From Lachnospiraceae bacterium (lineage in GTDB: Bacteria; Bacillota; Clostridia; Lachnospirales; Lachnospiraceae): DNA of 64,000 bases. Positions 43,670 to 51,597 of this stretch are shown here, in pieces; position 1 is the first letter of the stretch, and each line of letters begins with the position of its first letter. Both the position numbers and the translations under genes were made by a program. The stretch lies in the NCBI GenBank assembly GCA_014804755.1, contig JAAUZE010000022.1, positions 1-64,000 of the forward strand. Reading direction: 5' to 3'. The notes below the pieces were generated by a model. It had not been told where the DNA came from and ran no database searches. It worked only from the letters and a program-made list of their open reading frames with translations.

Positions 43670-45367
43670 ATGGCAGGGTTAAGAAAAAAAATACGAATCG
43701 GTGATATGCTCGTAGATGCCGGTGTCATTACACCGGATGACCTACAGAGAGGATTGGAATTACAGAAAAAGAGCGGAAGAAAACTTGGAGAAACGCTTGT
43801 CGAGGAAGGAATCGTCAGTGACGAGACGCTGGCGACGCTGCTCGCAGAGCAGCTCGGCATGGAGATGGTGGATATTCAAAGCATCTCGATTCCGGAGGAG
43901 GTTCTGAACCTGGTTCCCCAGCATATGCTGCGGAGCAAGAAAATGATTCCTTATGCGATCGATCCTGGAAATATGAACGTGTTGCTCGTGGCAATGGCGG
44001 ACCCGATGGACTTCTCCGCGATGGACGATATTTCCATTATCACGAACTATCAGGTCGAGCCTGCGATCGCAACGCAGCAGAGCATCATGGTCGCACTTGA
44101 CCGGCTATACGGCGGCAGCGATGCGGATGAAGCGCTGGAGCAGTATGTGAAGGAGCGTGAGCAGAAAGAATCCGATGTGGAGGAAGAACTGTTAAATGAG
44201 GATATTAACAATTCCCCCATTGTCGTTTTAGTAAATGAAATGATCGAGAAGGCAGTGCGTCAGCGTGCATCCGATATCCATATTGAGGCGCTGGAACGCA
44301 AGGTGCGCATCCGATATCGTATCGATGGCGCACTCTATGAGAGGGCGACTTATTCCACCGCGATCCTTCCGGCTCTGATCGCACGTATCAAGATCGTCGG
44401 CGGCATGGATATTTCGGAGAAGCGCAAACCGCAGGACGGACGTATCACTTCCATTGTGGACAGGATGGAGTACGATATTCGTGTGTCGATCCTGCCGACG
44501 GTATACGGCGAGAAAGTCGTTATGCGTTTGACGAGTAAGACGGCGCTCTCGAGACATAAAAGTCAGCTCGGATTAAAGGAAGGCGAATTACAGCAGTTTG
44601 ATCATATCATGCGCAATCCGCACGGCATCATCCTTGTAACCGGACCGACCGGAAGCGGAAAGTCAACGACGCTGTATACGGCCCTCAGTGAGCTGAATAC
44701 GGAGGACGTGAATATCATCACCGTTGAGGATCCGGTCGAGGCCAATATCAACGGTATTAATCAGGTGCAGGTCAACAATAAAGCAAACCTGACCTTTGCC
44801 TCGGCATTGCGTTCCATTCTGCGTCAGGATCCGGATATCATCATGATCGGTGAGATCCGAGACACGGAGACGGCGAGCATTGCGGTGCAGGCGTCCATCA
44901 CAGGACACTTAGTCGTCAGCACCCTGCATACCAACTCGGCGGCGGGTACCGTGACACGTCTGATCGATATGGGAATCGAAGCGTATCTGATCGCGGACTC
45001 CGTTGTGGGCATCATTGCACAGCGTCTTGTCAGACGGCTCTGTCCCGAATGCAAGAAGCCTCATGAGGCGACGGAGGAACAAAAGGAGCAGCTTGGCGTT
45101 TCTGTAGAGCAGCCGCTCACGATCTATGAGCCGTGCGGGTGCCCGAAGTGTGACCAGACCGGATATAAGGGGCGGATCGGTGTATATGAGATTTTGGAAA
45201 TGTCCCAAACGCTCAAATCGATCATTGTAAAAGGCGCCGGTGCGGAGGAGATCAAAGAGCAGGCGTTGAAGGAAGGAATGCATACCCTTCATATGAGTGC
45301 GTCGGAGTATGTGGTTGAAGGGATCACGTCCTTCAATGAGATGATGAGGGTATCGTTTGATCTATAA
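43670..45367 (+). CDS. pilB: PilB/GspE-type assembly ATPase
   Basis: The protein has 565 aa. The N-terminal MshEN domain (IRIGDMLVDAGVITPDDLQR) is a known cyclic di-GMP binding fold in some PilB relatives. The ATPase core shows Walker A VTGPTGSGKSTTLYT, the Asp box ITVEDPVEANI, Walker B DPDIIMIGEIRD, and the His box ITGHLVVSTLHT. A tetracysteine zinc site is present (LCPEC with CGCPKCD). It powers pilus or pseudopilus extension. The gene is followed by pilC and lies near an EAL-domain protein, so cyclic di-GMP control is plausible but not shown. Confidence 0.93.
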   Translation: MAGLRKKIRIGDMLVDAGVITPDDLQRGLELQKKSGRKLGETLVEEGIVSDETLATLLAEQLGMEMVDIQSISIPEEVLNLVPQHMLRSKKMIPYAIDPGNMNVLLVAMADPMDFSAMDDISIITNYQVEPAIATQQSIMVALDRLYGGSDADEALEQYVKEREQKESDVEEELLNEDINNSPIVVLVNEMIEKAVRQRASDIHIEALERKVRIRYRIDGALYERATYSTAILPALIARIKIVGGMDISEKRKPQDGRITSIVDRMEYDIRVSILPTVYGEKVVMRLTSKTALSRHKSQLGLKEGELQQFDHIMRNPHGIILVTGPTGSGKSTTLYTALSELNTEDVNIITVEDPVEANINGINQVQVNNKANLTFASALRSILRQDPDIIMIGEIRDTETASIAVQASITGHLVVSTLHTNSAAGTVTRLIDMGIEAYLIADSVVGIIAQRLVRRLCPECKKPHEATEEQKEQLGVSVEQPLTIYEPCGCPKCDQTGYKGRIGVYEILEMSQTLKSIIVKGAGAEEIKEQALKEGMHTLHMSASEYVVEGITSFNEMMRVSFDL

Positions 45368-45370
45368 AAA

Positions 45371-45425
45371 AGAGTTCCGCTGACGCGTAACCCTTTCAAA
45401 GAATCCGCAGAGCGGATTCTTCCGG
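45371..45425. repeat. Dispersed palindromic repeat, copy A
   Basis: A block of about 55 bp begins GAGTTCCGCTGACGCG and ends in the hairpin AAGAATCCGC-AGA-GCGGATTCTT, followed by CCGGG. It aligns with 62125-62179 almost throughout. Here it sits between pilB and pilC. Confidence 0.75.
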
Positions 45426-45487
45426 GAAAATGATCTTTTAATAGAGAAGGCAGTTGCAGCAACGAGAAAAGGACAGGGGAGTACGAT

Positions 45488-46696
45488 ATGGAAAGCTTTG
45501 GCTATGTGGCGGTCAACAAGGCGGGAAAAGAAATTAAGGGAAGCATTGAGGCTGATAATGAGGCGAAGGCGCTTGCCGAGATTAAGAACAGGGGCATGAT
45601 GGTTGTTTCCCTGACCAAGCAGGGTGTACTGACAAAAGACATCAACATTGATATCGGAGGCGCTCCGAAGCCGAGAGACTTAAGCGTGTTCTGTCGCCAG
45701 TTTGTCAGTATGACGAGAGCGGGCGTTACGATTATTGACGCGCTCAAGATGCTTGGTGAGCAGACGGAGAATAAGAAACTTCAACAGGCGGCGGTTGCCG
45801 TTCGTGTAGATGTGGAAAAAGGTGAGCCGCTTGCGGAAGCGTTTGCAAAGCATCCGAAGGTGTTCCCGAATCTGCTCGTCAGCATGACACAGGCGGGCGA
45901 GGCGTCCGGTTCCCTTGATGTGGCGATGGAACGTATGGCGGCCCATTTTGAGAAAGCGGCAAAGACAAGTGCGCTGATCAAAAAAGCAATGATCTATCCG
46001 GTGGTCTTGATCATTGTAGCGATTGCCGTTATGGTCGTTATGCTGATCGTTGTCATTCCTTCTTATATGGGTATGTTTACTGAGCTGGGAACAGAGCTGC
46101 CGGCGGTCACGAAGCTGATGGTGTCAGCGAGTAATTTCCTACAGGAAAACTGGTATTTGGTAGTGGGTGCTGTGATAGCTGTGGTCGTAGTAATCAAGAT
46201 GTATGCAAAAACAAATTCCGGCAAGCATGTGTTTGGTAAGCTGGCTTTGCTCATTCCGGCGATGAAGAACTTAAAGCAAAAGGAGGCTTCCTCCATGATG
46301 GCGCGTACGTTAAGTACGCTGATGGCGGCGGGCGTTCCGCTGACGGAAGCGGTCGGCATTGTATCGAACACCATGCAGAATATTTGGTATAAAGAAGCGC
46401 TGCTCGATGTGAAAGACCAGATCACACTCGGCGTGCCGCTTTCCCAGCCGCTTGAGACCTGCGGATTGTTTCCCCCCATGGTGTATCATATGACGAGGAT
46501 TGGTGAGGAATCCGGTAACACGGAGGAAATGCTGGACAAGATTGCCGACTATTATGATGAGGAAGTGGAGATGGCGGTACAGTCCCTCATGGCGGCCATG
46601 GAGCCGATGATCATCATCGTGATGGCGCTGATCGTAGGTGTCATGGTATATGCGGTTATGTCGCCAATGATGGATCTGTACAATTCGATCGGATAA
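45488..46696 (+). CDS. pilC: PilC/GspF-type inner-membrane platform protein
   Basis: The protein has 402 aa. Two repeats of the T2SSF domain are present: DLSVFCRQFVSMTRAGVTI with MTQAGEASGSLDVAMERMA, and MMARTLSTLMAAGVPL with MTRIGEESGNTEEMLDKIA. Three membrane helices include MIYPVVLIIVAIAVMVVMLI and MEPMIIIVMALIVGVMVYAV. It anchors the assembly ATPase and transfers motion to the pilin. No pilin or prepilin peptidase follows; they may lie elsewhere. Confidence 0.93.
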   Translation: MESFGYVAVNKAGKEIKGSIEADNEAKALAEIKNRGMMVVSLTKQGVLTKDINIDIGGAPKPRDLSVFCRQFVSMTRAGVTIIDALKMLGEQTENKKLQQAAVAVRVDVEKGEPLAEAFAKHPKVFPNLLVSMTQAGEASGSLDVAMERMAAHFEKAAKTSALIKKAMIYPVVLIIVAIAVMVVMLIVVIPSYMGMFTELGTELPAVTKLMVSASNFLQENWYLVVGAVIAVVVVIKMYAKTNSGKHVFGKLALLIPAMKNLKQKEASSMMARTLSTLMAAGVPLTEAVGIVSNTMQNIWYKEALLDVKDQITLGVPLSQPLETCGLFPPMVYHMTRIGEESGNTEEMLDKIADYYDEEVEMAVQSLMAAMEPMIIIVMALIVGVMVYAVMSPMMDLYNSIG

Positions 46697-46779
46697 AAAA
46701 GATGGGTGCATACGCGCCATCAGGGGTTGAGAAATTTCAAACGGATACAATCTCTGAAAGATATAAGTTTTTTATGAAA

Positions 46780-46807
46780 GCAAACCATCACTGCAGTGGT
46801 GGTTTGC
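46780..46807. repeat. 28-bp near-perfect palindrome between pilC and the EAL fusion
   Basis: GCAAACCATCACTG is followed by CAGTGGTGGTTTGC with one wobble position and no loop. No T-run follows on either strand, so a terminator role is doubtful. An operator for the next gene or a cruciform is possible. Confidence 0.55.
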
Positions 46808-46845
46808 GTGCTAAAACGGGATAGATAGGGAAAGAGGAGGTTACT

Positions 46846-48588
46846 ATGACTCATAAGGAAAAGGCCAATGAGCTGTTACAACAGGGGTATCATTGTTCAC
46901 AGGCACTTTTCGGGGCATTTGCGAATGATTTGGGAATGGACTTAAAAACAGCATTTAAGATCAGTACATGCTTTGGGGGAGGCATGCGGCAGGGCGAAAC
47001 CTGTGGCTGTATTACGGCGGCGATGCTCGTGCTCGGTATGACGCTCGGTTTTTATGACGCACAGGATAAGGAGCAGGAAATCTACGGCAACAAAAAGACC
47101 GATGAGTTTGTGAAACGTTTTTCGCAGAAGATGGATGGTGATGTTTCCTGCCGGGATATTTTAGGAAAAGATATTTCCAAACCGGAGGGACTGGCGGCGA
47201 TCCGAAAGGAAGGATTGATCTTAAAAAAATGTCCGAGGGCGATCAATATCAGTATTGAGCTGTTGGAAGAGATGCTCGCGGACTATTTGAAGTACAAAAC
47301 AGAGAGCAGCATCCGGCCGGAGGATATTCCGCATAATGATGAATTGCAGAGTGTGTTAAAACGGATGGGCAAGCTGAACCGGTTTCGGAGAAATGTCGGC
47401 AGTCTGGTCCATACATCGGACAAAAATATCGGCTTTATCCAGTTTGATATCCGTAAGTTTAAGATTGTCAACGACTTATACGGGGAAAAATTCGGTGATG
47501 AGATTTTAGATTTCGTCATCAAACAGTTGAGCGAATGCTGCCATCAGGAACAGTTTTTTGTCAATCTGAGAAGCGATGTGTTCATGGTTGTCACAGAATA
47601 TGAGGAAGAGGAGGATCTTGTGGCGTTTATCCGTGCACTGGATGCGCGGCTCAGCAGTTTTAAGAATGTAAAGCTGCAGATGTCCTACGGTGTCTACATG
47701 GTAGAGGATCGGAAGATGGAGCTTCGGCAGATGGAGGACCGCGCGGCGATGGCGCGTAAGGCGGCGAAACGGAATGTCTTAAGCAATATTCTTTTTTATA
47801 AAGAGCAATTTAAGGACATGCTGTATAACAGAAAATTTATTGAGGAGAATATGCAGGCGGCTATTACGGAGCGGCAGTTTATCATGTATTTACAGCCGAA
47901 ATACAGCATTTCCAAAAATGAGATCGTCGGTGCGGAAGCGTTGATCCGGTGGCAGAATCCGGAACGCGGCATGATCTATCCGAACCAGTTCATTCCGGTG
48001 ATCGAAGAAAACGGGTTTATCAAAGAGGTGGATCATTACATATGGACGGAGGCGTGTCGCTTTATCAAGCGATGCATCGATGCCGGGATGCCGCGCTGCC
48101 CGGTTTCCGTGAATGTGTCGCGGATTCATTTACAGGATAATGAGTGCGTGGAATTTCTCTCGGATCTGATCGAGAGCAGCGGGATACCGAAGGGGCTGCT
48201 GGAACTGGAAATCACAGAGACTGCGGATGATCAGCAGATCAGCATGAAAGCAATGGAACTGAAGGAGGAAGGCTTCAAGCTATTGATGGATGATTTCGGA
48301 AGTGGGTATTCCTCTCTGAATATTCTGTTAGAGACGCCGTTTGACGTGATCAAGCTGGATAAAAAATTTATAGAGAATATGATTCTTTCCGCTAAGGGGA
48401 GAATGATCCTCGAAGAGGTCGTGCACATGGCGGATGGACTGAAGCTGGGGCTTGTAGCAGAGGGCGTTGAGACGAAAGAACAGATTGACCTGCTGAAGAG
48501 CATCGGCTGTGATCAGGTTCAGGGATATTATTATGCAAAACCGATGCCGGAGGAAGATTTTTTTGCATTGTTAAGCAAACAGAAATAA
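46846..48588 (+). CDS. C_GCAxxG_C_C redox domain fused to degenerate GGDEF and EAL domains
   Basis: The protein has 580 aa, with GAGGAGG before the start. Residues 1-140 match the C_GCAxxG_C_C family: GYHCSQALFGAF, CFGGGMRQGETCGCITAA, SCRDILG and KCPRAINISIELLEEML. Residues 170-320 are GGDEF-like with the active-site loop changed to RSDVF, so cyclase activity is unlikely. Residues 330-575 are an EAL domain that keeps GAEALIRW, PVSVNVSRIH, ELEITET, LMDDFGSGYS, KLDKKFI and VAEGVET. It should be an active cyclic di-GMP phosphodiesterase. The N-terminal domain suggests redox or metal control. The protein has no membrane segment. Confidence 0.88.
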   Translation: MTHKEKANELLQQGYHCSQALFGAFANDLGMDLKTAFKISTCFGGGMRQGETCGCITAAMLVLGMTLGFYDAQDKEQEIYGNKKTDEFVKRFSQKMDGDVSCRDILGKDISKPEGLAAIRKEGLILKKCPRAINISIELLEEMLADYLKYKTESSIRPEDIPHNDELQSVLKRMGKLNRFRRNVGSLVHTSDKNIGFIQFDIRKFKIVNDLYGEKFGDEILDFVIKQLSECCHQEQFFVNLRSDVFMVVTEYEEEEDLVAFIRALDARLSSFKNVKLQMSYGVYMVEDRKMELRQMEDRAAMARKAAKRNVLSNILFYKEQFKDMLYNRKFIEENMQAAITERQFIMYLQPKYSISKNEIVGAEALIRWQNPERGMIYPNQFIPVIEENGFIKEVDHYIWTEACRFIKRCIDAGMPRCPVSVNVSRIHLQDNECVEFLSDLIESSGIPKGLLELEITETADDQQISMKAMELKEEGFKLLMDDFGSGYSSLNILLETPFDVIKLDKKFIENMILSAKGRMILEEVVHMADGLKLGLVAEGVETKEQIDLLKSIGCDQVQGYYYAKPMPEEDFFALLSKQK

Positions 48589-48601
48589 TCGAAAAGGGTG
48601 G

Positions 48602-48649
48602 ATATGCGGAGCGTTTTTTCTTGACAGCTCCGCATATTTGTTTTAATAT
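48602..48649 (+). promoter_or_regulatory. Promoter with inverted repeat over the -35, upstream of the SdpI-like gene
   Basis: TTGACA (48621-48626), a 17-bp spacer and TAATAT (48644-48649). The 11-bp arms ATATGCGGAGC (48602-48612) and GCTCCGCATAT (48627-48637) flank the -35 box, as for a repressor operator. They could also act as a terminator stem for the EAL gene. Confidence 0.6.
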
Positions 48650-48681
48650 ATACTTAGTAATACTAAATGATTGAAAAATAT

Positions 48682-48692
48682 GGGGGGGGGGG
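48682..48692 (+). repeat. G11 homopolymer just before the SdpI-like start
   Basis: Eleven G lie seven bases ahead of ATG 48700, in place of a normal Shine-Dalgarno. With exactly eleven G an upstream ATG at 48667 is also in frame (MIEKYGGGGIAMGF). Confidence 0.9.
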
Positions 48693-48699
48693 TATCGCA

Positions 48700-49083
48700 A
48701 TGGGATTTTGGATTTTCATGCTGATCATGGATCTTCTCACGCCGCTTTTAATGTTAGTTTTCGGCAGTCTGTCTCTGAAACGGGCACCGAAGGAGATTAA
48801 TTTTATATATGGGTATCGAACAACTATGTCCATGAAAAATAAGGATACGTGGCAATTTGCGCATGCCTGTTTCGGCAGATTGTGGTCGCGGATCGGATTG
48901 ATTCTGCTGCCTGTTTCGATCATCCCCTTGCTGTTTGTGATGGGTGGAAATGAGAATACGGTCGCTATTGTCGGCGGAGTCGTGTGCGCGGTTCAAGTCG
49001 TTGTTTTGCTCGCTTCGATCGTTCCGGTGGAAAAAGCATTGAAACGAACCTTTGACAGGGACGGAAACCGGAAGCTTGACTGA
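48700..49083 (+). CDS. SdpI/YhfL-like membrane protein
   Basis: The protein has 127 aa from ATG 48700 (MGFWIFMLIMDLLTPLLML). It shows the SdpI-family core NFIYGYRTTMSMKNKDTW and FAHACFGRLWSRIG, with three to four membrane helices. SdpI in Bacillus subtilis is the immunity protein for the SdpC toxin, but most relatives have no tested role. The only ribosome-binding sequence is the G11 run itself, so tract length may set translation. If the ATG at 48667 is used, the tract is coding and length changes would shift the frame. An adjacent PadR regulator is on the same strand. Confidence 0.8.
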   Translation: MGFWIFMLIMDLLTPLLMLVFGSLSLKRAPKEINFIYGYRTTMSMKNKDTWQFAHACFGRLWSRIGLILLPVSIIPLLFVMGGNENTVAIVGGVVCAVQVVVLLASIVPVEKALKRTFDRDGNRKLD

Positions 49084-49183
49084 AAAGCAGAGCGGCGGAG
49101 TATCAGAGTAGAAATGGTGCGCGAAAGAGTGCGCTCACAAGCAGACAGGAAGGTTTACATGGAGTGTACGAAAAAGTGCAGTC

Positions 49184-49579
49184 ATGAAAGAAAGCGGTGG
49201 AAAATTGATCGAACGGTATGAAAGACAAATGAAAAAGGGAGTTCTGGAAATCCTGGTATTAAAGCTGTTGGAGCACCAGGAAAAATATGGCTATCAGCTC
49301 ATCACGGAGCTTAAGGATAAAAGCAGCGAGCTCTTTTCGTTGAAAGAGGGCACGCTTTATCCGATCCTGTATCGACTGGAGGAGGAAGGGCTTGTCACGA
49401 GCAAATGGAGTGTTCCGCAGGGAAAAGAACTTTCCAAGAAATATTATACCATATCCGATGCGGGGCAGCAGACCTTACAGGGCGCGGTCACGCTTTGGAA
49501 AAATTTTTCGGAGAGCGTCAGTCTGATTTTGGGGGTAAAAGAGTATGGAACAAAAGAAGTATCTGAAAGCAATTTATAG
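49184..49579 (+). CDS. PadR-family transcriptional regulator
   Basis: The protein has 131 aa. The winged helix is typical: MKKGVLEILVLKLLEHQEKY, GYQLITELKDKS, then EGTLYPILYRLEEEGLVTSK and KKYYTISDAGQQTL. The first ATG (49184) has no clear ribosome site, and an internal ATG at 49229 is possible, but the upstream residues (LIERYERQ) look like the usual N-terminal helix. It overlaps the next gene by 35 bases. PadR genes paired with HAAS/DUF1700 membrane proteins are a recurring module in Firmicutes and usually autoregulate. Confidence 0.9.
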   Translation: MKESGGKLIERYERQMKKGVLEILVLKLLEHQEKYGYQLITELKDKSSELFSLKEGTLYPILYRLEEEGLVTSKWSVPQGKELSKKYYTISDAGQQTLQGAVTLWKNFSESVSLILGVKEYGTKEVSESNL

Positions 49580-50192
49580 GAAGCTTCGCTGCGGATCGGC
49601 CAAGAAAAAGGAAATCGTGAAGCAATTGGGAGCGGACATTGAGGCGGCGCTTGAAAAGGGCGATTCCCTTGCGGACATCATCAGCGAAATCGGAACGCCG
49701 GAGGCTGTTGCGGCGGAATTTAACGAGGAAATCACCGAAAAGGACAGGAAGCGCGGGAAATATGAGATTTATGCAAAGTGCATCGGAATTGTTATCGTGG
49801 TTCTCTGTCTGTTTGCGGCTGTGGTGTGGTGGTTCCTGCCAAAGTCGGAGAACGTGGACGAAAGCGGCAGATTTTCCGAGGATGCAGTTATAGAGCAGGC
49901 AAAGAAAGTCATTGCATACTTGGATGCGGATGATTATGTGGCGATGCGTGCATTGATGCAGGAGCAGGCGGCAGGGTTGATCACAGACGAGATTTTGACG
50001 GAAGCAAAGCAGTACATTGCGGAGGATTTCGGCGCGTTTGTGGCATGGGGCAACGCTTATGTAGCGGAAGTCACCGAGCAGGGACAGCATGCGGCGGCAA
50101 TTGAGATTAGTGCTTCTTATGAAAAGGTAGGAGTGACCTATACGTTATTTTTTGATGAAGAGATGCAGTTGACAGGAATCTATATGAGGTGA
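49545..50192 (+). CDS. HAAS/DUF1700-type membrane protein with DUF3887-like domain
   Basis: The protein has 215 aa, starting behind GGGGG. The N-terminal helical domain (MEQKKYLKAIYRKLRCG, then LADIISEIGTPEAVAAEFN) is HAAS-like. One membrane helix (CIGIVIVVLCLFAAVVWWF) follows, then an extracellular part resembling DUF3887 (QAKKVIAYLDADDYVAMRAL...GVTYTLFFDEEMQLTGIYM). HAAS domains partner with PadR regulators and may sense envelope state. It overlaps the PadR gene, so expression is coupled. Confidence 0.8.
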   Translation: MEQKKYLKAIYRKLRCGSAKKKEIVKQLGADIEAALEKGDSLADIISEIGTPEAVAAEFNEEITEKDRKRGKYEIYAKCIGIVIVVLCLFAAVVWWFLPKSENVDESGRFSEDAVIEQAKKVIAYLDADDYVAMRALMQEQAAGLITDEILTEAKQYIAEDFGAFVAWGNAYVAEVTEQGQHAAAIEISASYEKVGVTYTLFFDEEMQLTGIYMR

Positions 50193-50198
50193 TTGGAT

Positions 50199-50531
50199 AT
50201 GACGGCAAGAATGTGGGCTTTTGTAATGTGGGCAGTGTTCGGCGCGGCGTTCATCGTGTTAGGCATGTATGTGGCGTTCAGCAAAAAGGAGAAGGCGTTC
50301 GGTTTTTGGGCAAATGCAAAAACGCCGCCCGTGACGAACATAAAAAAGTATAATCGTGCGCTGGGAATGCTGGAATGTGCTTATGGCGTGGTGCTAATTC
50401 TGATCGGATTGCCGCTGCTTGCGGGACAGAACTCACCGCTCTTCATCATAAGCATACTTGGCGCCATGTTTTCCTCCATTGCAGCGATGGCAGTCTATGA
50501 GCTTGGCATTGTAAAAAAGTATCGGGCTTGA
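50199..50531 (+). CDS. DUF3784-like small membrane protein
   Basis: The protein has 110 aa from ATG 50199, six bases after the previous stop, with GAGGTGA upstream. Three membrane helices and the motif KAFGFWANAKTPPVTNIKKY resemble DUF3784-type proteins found beside PadR-HAAS pairs. No enzymatic motif is visible. It most likely completes a three-gene PadR-controlled unit. Confidence 0.7.
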   Translation: MTARMWAFVMWAVFGAAFIVLGMYVAFSKKEKAFGFWANAKTPPVTNIKKYNRALGMLECAYGVVLILIGLPLLAGQNSPLFIISILGAMFSSIAAMAVYELGIVKKYRA

Positions 50532-50617
50532 GTTGGGCTGAATTAGAATAGCGCATGTTATAAAAAACGACATGCAGAGAAAATGGTATCAAAAGTTAAG
50601 TGTTAATTAAATAATTT

Positions 50618-51043
50618 TTATCGGTCTGCAATATCAGTGAGCCGCTCAAGTAATTCTGAAGGTTTGATAGCAGGAACCTTGCTGCCCGCAAAATCGCGAA
50701 TATTTCTCGTGACGATAAAATCAGCATGGATGCGATCCGCACAAACCATTTGTAAGGCATCCTCATAATCAATTGCTTTCATTTTACCTGCCTTTTTTAG
50801 GTCGTCTGATCTCAAATCGGCAACCGAAAAAATAAGAAACAGCCGATCAATGATCTGCTGAGTCTTTTCAGGAGTTAGTTCCTTTCGGAGAATGTATACA
50901 ATATTGGGAACAGAAAGCGCGGAAATACTGCCGTCAATTTGATTGATTTCGCAGTATTTCCAAACCTTTGAGGATGCTTCCACAAATTCTTTTCTGGCGC
51001 ATAAGACATCCAAAATCACATTTGTATCAACCAATACTTTCAT
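50618..51043 (-). CDS. PIN-domain toxin
   Basis: The protein has 141 aa, starting MKVLVDTNVILDVLCARKEF. The acidic PIN residues are visible: Asp in VDTNVILD, DYEDALQM near residue 98, and VTRNIRDFAG near 115. PIN toxins of type II modules are RNases that cut tRNA or mRNA. The start overlaps the upstream antitoxin gene by 17 bases, the classic coupled arrangement. The similarity is to VapC-like and PIN_3 families rather than to a characterised toxin. Confidence 0.88.
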   Translation of the reverse strand: MKVLVDTNVILDVLCARKEFVEASSKVWKYCEINQIDGSISALSVPNIVYILRKELTPEKTQQIIDRLFLIFSVADLRSDDLKKAGKMKAIDYEDALQMVCADRIHADFIVTRNIRDFAGSKVPAIKPSELLERLTDIADR

Positions 51044-51260
51044 ATTTCGCAGCCCTTTCTAATCTGATAGAATCCTCATGATAATCATTTTGCAATATGC
51101 CAGTGAGAGAGTCCGTTAAAAAGGAAACGCTGCGCTCTTTTGAAATCAATCTTGCGACTTCGATGCCGTTTTTAAGGATGACGATTTCGTCCCCCATTTG
51201 GACGGCTTGTAAGTACTTGCCAAAATTGTTTTGTAAATCGGTTGCGGTAACAGTCATCAT
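51027..51260 (-). CDS. Phd/YefM-type antitoxin
   Basis: The protein has 77 aa. The N-terminal Phd fold is clear (TVTATDLQNNFGKYLQAVQ, then GDEIVILKNGIEVARLI). A flexible C-terminal tail follows that should wrap the toxin. AGGAGGTG precedes two adjacent ATGs. The gene has its own promoter with an inverted repeat over the -35, suiting autorepression by the toxin-antitoxin complex. Confidence 0.88.
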   Translation of the reverse strand: MMTVTATDLQNNFGKYLQAVQMGDEIVILKNGIEVARLISKERSVSFLTDSLTGILQNDYHEDSIRLERAAKYESIG

Positions 51261-51289
51261 AATAGCACCTCCTGAATCTGTCTAAAATT

Positions 51290-51328
51290 ATTATGTGTGA
51301 TTCAAGCTAATTCGTCAATAGATTAGCT
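51290..51328 (-). promoter_or_regulatory. Toxin-antitoxin promoter and operator
   Basis: On the minus strand, TTGACG (51318-51313), a 17-bp spacer and CATAAT (51295-51290). The inverted repeat AGCTAAT...ATTAGCT (51305-51311 and 51322-51328) brackets the -35. Confidence 0.7.
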
Positions 51329-51491
51329 AAAAATAGTATATGATATTTTTCCTATTTAATACAAAAGTGTACTGATAAAGACTGGATGTTATAAAAAATG
51401 AATCGAAGATAGATAAAATAAATTTAATATTTTGAAAAGGATACAGCTACGAAAAGCAGGTCTGACACGCCTGCTTTTTTGGGAGTTGATA

Positions 51492-51523
51492 TTGACAAAA
51501 ATATTGCGGGGGGGGGGTATGAT
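51492..51523 (+). promoter_or_regulatory. Promoter with G10 tract in a 20-bp spacer, ahead of the ExbB-like gene
   Basis: TTGACA (51492-51497) and TATGAT (51518-51523) are separated by 20 bp, of which the last ten are G (51508-51517). Seven G would give the ideal 17-bp spacer. Tract length should therefore set promoter strength, as known for porA of Neisseria meningitidis. Confidence 0.8.
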
Positions 51524-51597
51524 AAAACTGTGTATAGAATTGTAGTCGAAATGGCTTATTGATCGGAATGGGAGTAAGAGAGGAGCTTAGAGCGAAA

